From positions 1 to 44,866 of the forward strand of contig JAJZSN010000014.1 in NCBI GenBank assembly GCA_021849745.1: a stretch of DNA of 44,866 nucleotides, in the 5' to 3' direction. Under the pieces are notes generated by a model. The model saw nothing but the letters and a program-made list of their open reading frames with translations, did not search any database and was not told the DNA's origin. The position numbers and the translations under genes are program-made. This DNA comes from Bacillota bacterium (lineage in GTDB: Bacteria; Bacillota; GCA-003054495; Carboxydocellales; JAJZSN01). The first letter of the stretch is position 1, and every line of letters starts with the position of its first letter. Below are positions 41,695-44,866 of this stretch, piece by piece.

Positions 41695-42984
41695 ATGTCT
41701 TTGCGGCGGCGACGGTTCCTGACGGTAATGTTCCTTATTTTTGTATTGTTACTTTCCGGCTGCTGGAGCAGGCGGGAAATAGATGACCTGGCTATCGTTA
41801 CCGGGATAGCCCTTGATCTGGGGCCGGATAACAAGGTACACATGACTATCCAGCTGGTCAAACCGGAGGTGTTGGCCAAACGCGCCCAGGGAGGCGGCGG
41901 GGGAGGCAATGCCGATAAAGCCTATTGGTTGCTGGAAAGTCATGGTTTAACCTTTGTGGATGCGGTAAGAAAATTTAACACCTTATCGCCCAGGCAGTTG
42001 TTCTTGGCTCATAACGTCATTATTATTTTCGGCGAGGATCTGGCTCGCCGCGGTATCGCTTCCACCCTGGATCGGATTAGCAGGACTAAGAATCTGCGGC
42101 GGACGATCTGGGTAATGGTAGCTAAGGGTAAAGCCAGGGAGGTTCTGGAGGCTGAGCTGGAACCTGAATATTTGTCTGCCGTAGCCATCGGTCACATGAT
42201 TGAAGGACGGGAGGTATATTCCCAGAGTTATGGTATCGATCTCAAAGATTTTTTGCGGGTGCTGACCGGTTCTTCCCCCAATCCTGTGGCTTCACGGATT
42301 GAACTGCGCAAGGAGTTTACTAACCGGGAGTTCTGGGAAGTGGACGAAGACGGGCAAGGGGAAGCGGGACAAGGTGAGGAAGATGCCAAGGAGCACATAA
42401 ATAAAGAGGCCAGGACTCAAGGCAGGGAGCAAGCTAAGAAGTCGGTAGTCCTAACGGGGGCCGCGGTTTTTAAAAAGGACAAGCTGATGGGTTGGTTCGA
42501 CCCCACGGAAACCAGAGGGCTATTATGGATTCAAGGCAAAATGAGAAGGGGGATTATTATCATTAACGGCCCCGAAGGAGAGAAAATGGCCTTCGAAAGC
42601 ATTAGGTCAAAGAGTGAGGTCGTTCCGAAAATTCATCAGGGGAAGCTCATTATGAGGGTGAAAATTGATGAAGAGAATGATTTTGCCGAGGACATGGGGT
42701 TTGTCCCGTTAACCCCTGAAAATATCCCTGGGATCGAGAAAAAAATAGCTGCAGCTATCCAAAAGGATATAGAGGCGGCTTTACGTAAAGGGCAAAAGGA
42801 ATATAAAAGCGATATTTTCGGTTTCGGTGCTGCCGTTCACCGGAAGTATCCGCAACAGTGGAAGGCTATTAAAGGGCGCTGGGAAGAACTATTTCCCCAA
42901 CTGGAGGTTCAGGTTGAGGTTAAGTCAAAGATTCGTCGACGGGGCATGTCGACCGAGCCTCCCAAACCGGGTGGCAAGGAATAA
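41695..42984 (+). CDS. Spore germination lipoprotein, GerAC family (set 3)
   Basis: A 429-residue C subunit. Signal peptide MSLRRRRFLTVMFLIFVLLL with lipobox LSGC, followed by WSRREIDDLAIVTGIALDLG. Other motifs are RQLFLAHNVIIIFGEDLARR, TRGLLWIQGKMRRG and FGFGAAVHRKYPQQWK. It is longer than the other two C proteins because of a glycine run near residue 65 (RAQGGGGGGN) and a charged insert near 215-245 rich in Glu, Gln and Gly. ATG 41695 has AGGAGG eight bases upstream; the upstream open frame belongs to the fossil B gene. Confidence 0.93.
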   Translation: MSLRRRRFLTVMFLIFVLLLSGCWSRREIDDLAIVTGIALDLGPDNKVHMTIQLVKPEVLAKRAQGGGGGGNADKAYWLLESHGLTFVDAVRKFNTLSPRQLFLAHNVIIIFGEDLARRGIASTLDRISRTKNLRRTIWVMVAKGKAREVLEAELEPEYLSAVAIGHMIEGREVYSQSYGIDLKDFLRVLTGSSPNPVASRIELRKEFTNREFWEVDEDGQGEAGQGEEDAKEHINKEARTQGREQAKKSVVLTGAAVFKKDKLMGWFDPTETRGLLWIQGKMRRGIIIINGPEGEKMAFESIRSKSEVVPKIHQGKLIMRVKIDEENDFAEDMGFVPLTPENIPGIEKKIAAAIQKDIEAALRKGQKEYKSDIFGFGAAVHRKYPQQWKAIKGRWEELFPQLEVQVEVKSKIRRRGMSTEPPKPGGKE

Positions 42985-42998
42985 AAGGGTGATGGCAG

Positions 42999-43226
42999 AT
43001 GATTCTATTGGTCTTGGTAGTATTCTTTTTGGTTTTATGGTTGGAATTGCCGAAATTAATAAGGCAGAGATGGTGGTGGGAACTGGCGGTTTTTGCCGTA
43101 ATCTGGGCCTTGGCTCTAGTGGTGAGTGTGGCCCAAATTTATGATCTCCCCTTGCCTAATCCCACCCACGGGCTGGAATACATCTTCAAGCCGGTGAGCC
43201 ATTGGTTTGAGGAGGTGCTATCTTAA
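42999..43226 (+). CDS. Small germination-receptor D-like membrane protein (set 3)
   Basis: A 75-residue two-helix protein, MILLVLVVFFLVLWLELPKL, then RQRWWWELAVF and LPLPNPT, sharing the WLELP, W-x-E-x-A-V-F and LPxPNP pattern with the proteins at 18959 and 24480. Here it stands between the C and B genes and its stop overlaps the B start (TAATG), so it is translated with the receptor. That it occurs in all three sets, in two gene orders, argues for a real receptor component. Confidence 0.75.
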   Translation: MILLVLVVFFLVLWLELPKLIRQRWWWELAVFAVIWALALVVSVAQIYDLPLPNPTHGLEYIFKPVSHWFEEVLS

Positions 43227-44317
43227 TGGAGAAAGGGAAAATTACTGCCAGGCAAGCTATGCTTTTGATTATCGTAGCGATCCTGGGGGACGGTATCTTC
43301 TTTTTACCTACCTTTGTTGCGGCCCAGGCCAAAACTGATGCTTGGCTTTCTTTTTTATTGGGAAGTATACTCGGTTTGTTACTAACGGGAATTATAATTA
43401 AGTTGGGATTGCGTTTCCCTGATAAAACTGTTATTCAATACAGTGAAGAATTGGCTGGTACGGTGGTGGGTAAGCTCCTTGGTATCTGGTATATTGCTTT
43501 TTTTTTAGTAACTACTTCTTATCTGACCAGGGAATTTGGAGAGTTTCTAACCACAGTGGTTATGCCGGAAACCCCTATCCTTATTTTTATGATTTTTCTG
43601 TCCATAGCGTATTCCTATGCAGTATATGGCGGAATTGAGGTGATGGGCCGGGTGGCTGAATTTCTTACCCCGATTTATATATTTCTGTTAATAGTTATGA
43701 TGGGTTTATCCGTCAAGGATATGAATCTCCAAGAACTTACACCGGTAATGGGAAATGGCATTGGGCCGGTAATCAAAGGATCAATTCCGCCTTTTGCCTG
43801 GACGGCCAATGTGAGCGCTATGTTGATGCTTATTCCTTTTATTAACCAACCTGAGCAAAGCAAGAAAGCCAGTTACATGGCCGTGGGGGTAGTGGGTTTG
43901 TTATTTGTGGTTAATACTATGCAAGCTATTGCTGTATTAGGGGCTCAAGAAGTTGCCAGGCTGGAGTTTCCTTTTTTTCATCTAGCAGCTACAGTTAGGG
44001 TGGCTAACTTTCTGGAACGGATTGATGCACTGATTATGATCGTTTGGGTAACGGGTGATTTCATTAGGGCCTGCGTGTTCTACTATGTGGGCCTCTTGGG
44101 TTTAAGTCAATGGCTAAAACTAAAGGACTATAAACCGTTGGTACTGCCTATGAGTTTGTTGCTGGTGTCTCTTGGTATAGTTCAGTTTGACAGCATCATG
44201 GAGATACATACTTGGGGTGGCCAGGGATATCCCTTTTATGCCTTATCGGTAGAAGCTGGGATACCCATATTATTGCTAATAATAGCCTGGGTTAGGGGGA
44301 AAAGTTCTAGAGTTTAG
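43226..44317 (+). CDS. Spore germination protein, GerAB family permease-like subunit (set 3)
   Basis: A 363-residue B subunit with about ten helices, starting MEKGKITARQAMLLIIVAIL. It has GGAGGTG at 43211-43217 and overlaps the D gene. The third-helix region is WYIAFFLVTTSYLTREFGEF, clearly different from sets 1 and 2, as expected for another ligand. Its place at the end of the operon, after a fossil B start between A and C, suggests relocation or replacement of the original B gene. Its stop lies in a degenerate repeat (AGTTTAG, AAGTTAG, AGGTTCG). Confidence 0.92.
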   Translation: MEKGKITARQAMLLIIVAILGDGIFFLPTFVAAQAKTDAWLSFLLGSILGLLLTGIIIKLGLRFPDKTVIQYSEELAGTVVGKLLGIWYIAFFLVTTSYLTREFGEFLTTVVMPETPILIFMIFLSIAYSYAVYGGIEVMGRVAEFLTPIYIFLLIVMMGLSVKDMNLQELTPVMGNGIGPVIKGSIPPFAWTANVSAMLMLIPFINQPEQSKKASYMAVGVVGLLFVVNTMQAIAVLGAQEVARLEFPFFHLAATVRVANFLERIDALIMIVWVTGDFIRACVFYYVGLLGLSQWLKLKDYKPLVLPMSLLLVSLGIVQFDSIMEIHTWGGQGYPFYALSVEAGIPILLLIIAWVRGKSSRV

Positions 44318-44343
44318 AAGTTAGAGGTTCGGCGTGCATAACC

Positions 44344-44866
44344 TTACTTTTCTTCCTTCTCCTCCTCCAGCTTCACGGTGCGTACCGCCTGGGAAGCGAA
44401 ACGGGTCTCGGTTAAAGTCCCAAATGGCTTTTTCTCCTTCATCTGCCGGGCACTGATTAAAATATCCTGCAGCAGGTCGAAGGATGCCTTTCTGGGCGTG
44501 GGCTCCAGAGTCCAGAGGCCTTGTTGCTTATAGCGGGCGATAATTTTTTCCAGGGCCGCCTTTTCCAGCTGGGGCAAGTGGGGGTGGATGGTTTCGGCAA
44601 TTTCCTTGGGGCTGTGGCGGGCCATCCAGAGTTGGGCCAGGTAGATACCGTTGGTGAACTTCTGCAATAGGTCAGGTTTGGCTGTCACCAGTTCCCTAGG
44701 GGCCAGGTAGGTGCCTATGGGGAGTTCCCACCGGCCCATGGCCAGGGGGGTGGCTAGGCGGCCCAGTCCCTGGTTTTCCAACTGGGAGGCAGTGGGTTCT
44801 GACACCAGCAGGAAAGAGCCGGTGCCGCTTTTGAAAGCTCCGGGGGTCATGGCCAGGGGGATGTTC
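44344..44866 (-). CDS. ABC transporter substrate-binding protein, C-terminal part
   Basis: The C-terminal ~173 residues of a periplasmic-binding-type protein of the nitrate/sulfonate/taurine (SsuA/NMT1) kind; the 5' part lies beyond the window. The visible start SGTGSFLLVSEPTASQLENQ resembles the hinge region where these proteins read Glu-Pro-x-Ala-x-x-Leu, followed by LVTAKPDLLQKFTNGIYLAQ and HSPKEIAETIHPHLPQLEK, a helical C-terminal lobe. It ends in a charged EEEKEEK tail. The ligand cannot be told. It is convergent with ger set 3, with 26 bases between stops. Confidence 0.7.
   Translation of the reverse strand, partial: NIPLAMTPGAFKSGTGSFLLVSEPTASQLENQGLGRLATPLAMGRWELPIGTYLAPRELVTAKPDLLQKFTNGIYLAQLWMARHSPKEIAETIHPHLPQLEKAALEKIIARYKQQGLWTLEPTPRKASFDLLQDILISARQMKEKKPFGTLTETRFASQAVRTVKLEEEKEEK

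Overview
The window looks like a chromosomal piece of an anaerobic, spore-forming Firmicute, probably Peptococcaceae or Desulfotomaculum-like. The reasons are three spore-germination (gerA-family) gene sets, a sporulation-type LonB protease, a glutamate/3-methylaspartate catabolic cluster, a tungsten enzyme (aldehyde ferredoxin oxidoreductase) with a tungstate transporter, strong AGGAGG ribosome sites and many GTG/TTG starts. The genus cannot be fixed from the sequence.

Layout. 1-7494: catabolic cluster on + (glutamate mutase E end, methylaspartate ammonia-lyase, a 2-hydroxyacyl-CoA dehydratase-like subunit with its ATPase activator, a metallo-beta-lactamase/AtuA fusion, a DUF4387 protein, and a P-loop protein with an alanyl-tRNA-synthetase SAD-like end). 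7596-9475: rph, rdgB and a YfcE-like phosphoesterase. 9552-10550: eight tRNAs with their own promoter and terminator. 10580-14095: tig, clpP, clpX. 14260-17004: small unknown genes and a D-2-hydroxyacid dehydrogenase. 17135-18829: lonB. 18959-28800 (- strand): a nine-gene germination island with two A-B-C-D sets plus a duplicated extra B gene. 29017-32800: lon, engB and a MerR regulator. 32797-35764: MerR-type promoter, structured leader, ferredoxin-like subunit, AOR and a MoaD-like protein. 36069-37076: cation antiporter. 37154-39768: structured leader and tupABC. 40023-44317: a third ger set (A-C-D-B) that keeps a fossil of a B gene between A and C. 44344-end: end of an ABC substrate-binding protein.

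How parts fit. TupABC would import tungstate for the AOR cofactor. The leaders of tup and of the AOR operon share one RNA architecture: an ACTC/GGAGT closing helix, a GNRA hairpin, an equal-length 3' block and then a terminator. This is best read as a Moco/Tuco-type riboswitch. The AOR leader also carries a 19-bp-spacer promoter typical of MerR regulation, right at the end of the merR gene. The tig-clp-lonB-lon-engB order resembles Bacillus, but the ger island sits between lonB and lon.

Two kinds of unexplained repeat run through the window. Arrays with a 7-bp period occur in at least fourteen places, often exactly at gene 3' ends, where they supply stop codons. One long 192-bp foldback element with perfect 19-bp terminal inverted repeats follows the methylaspartate ammonia-lyase gene.
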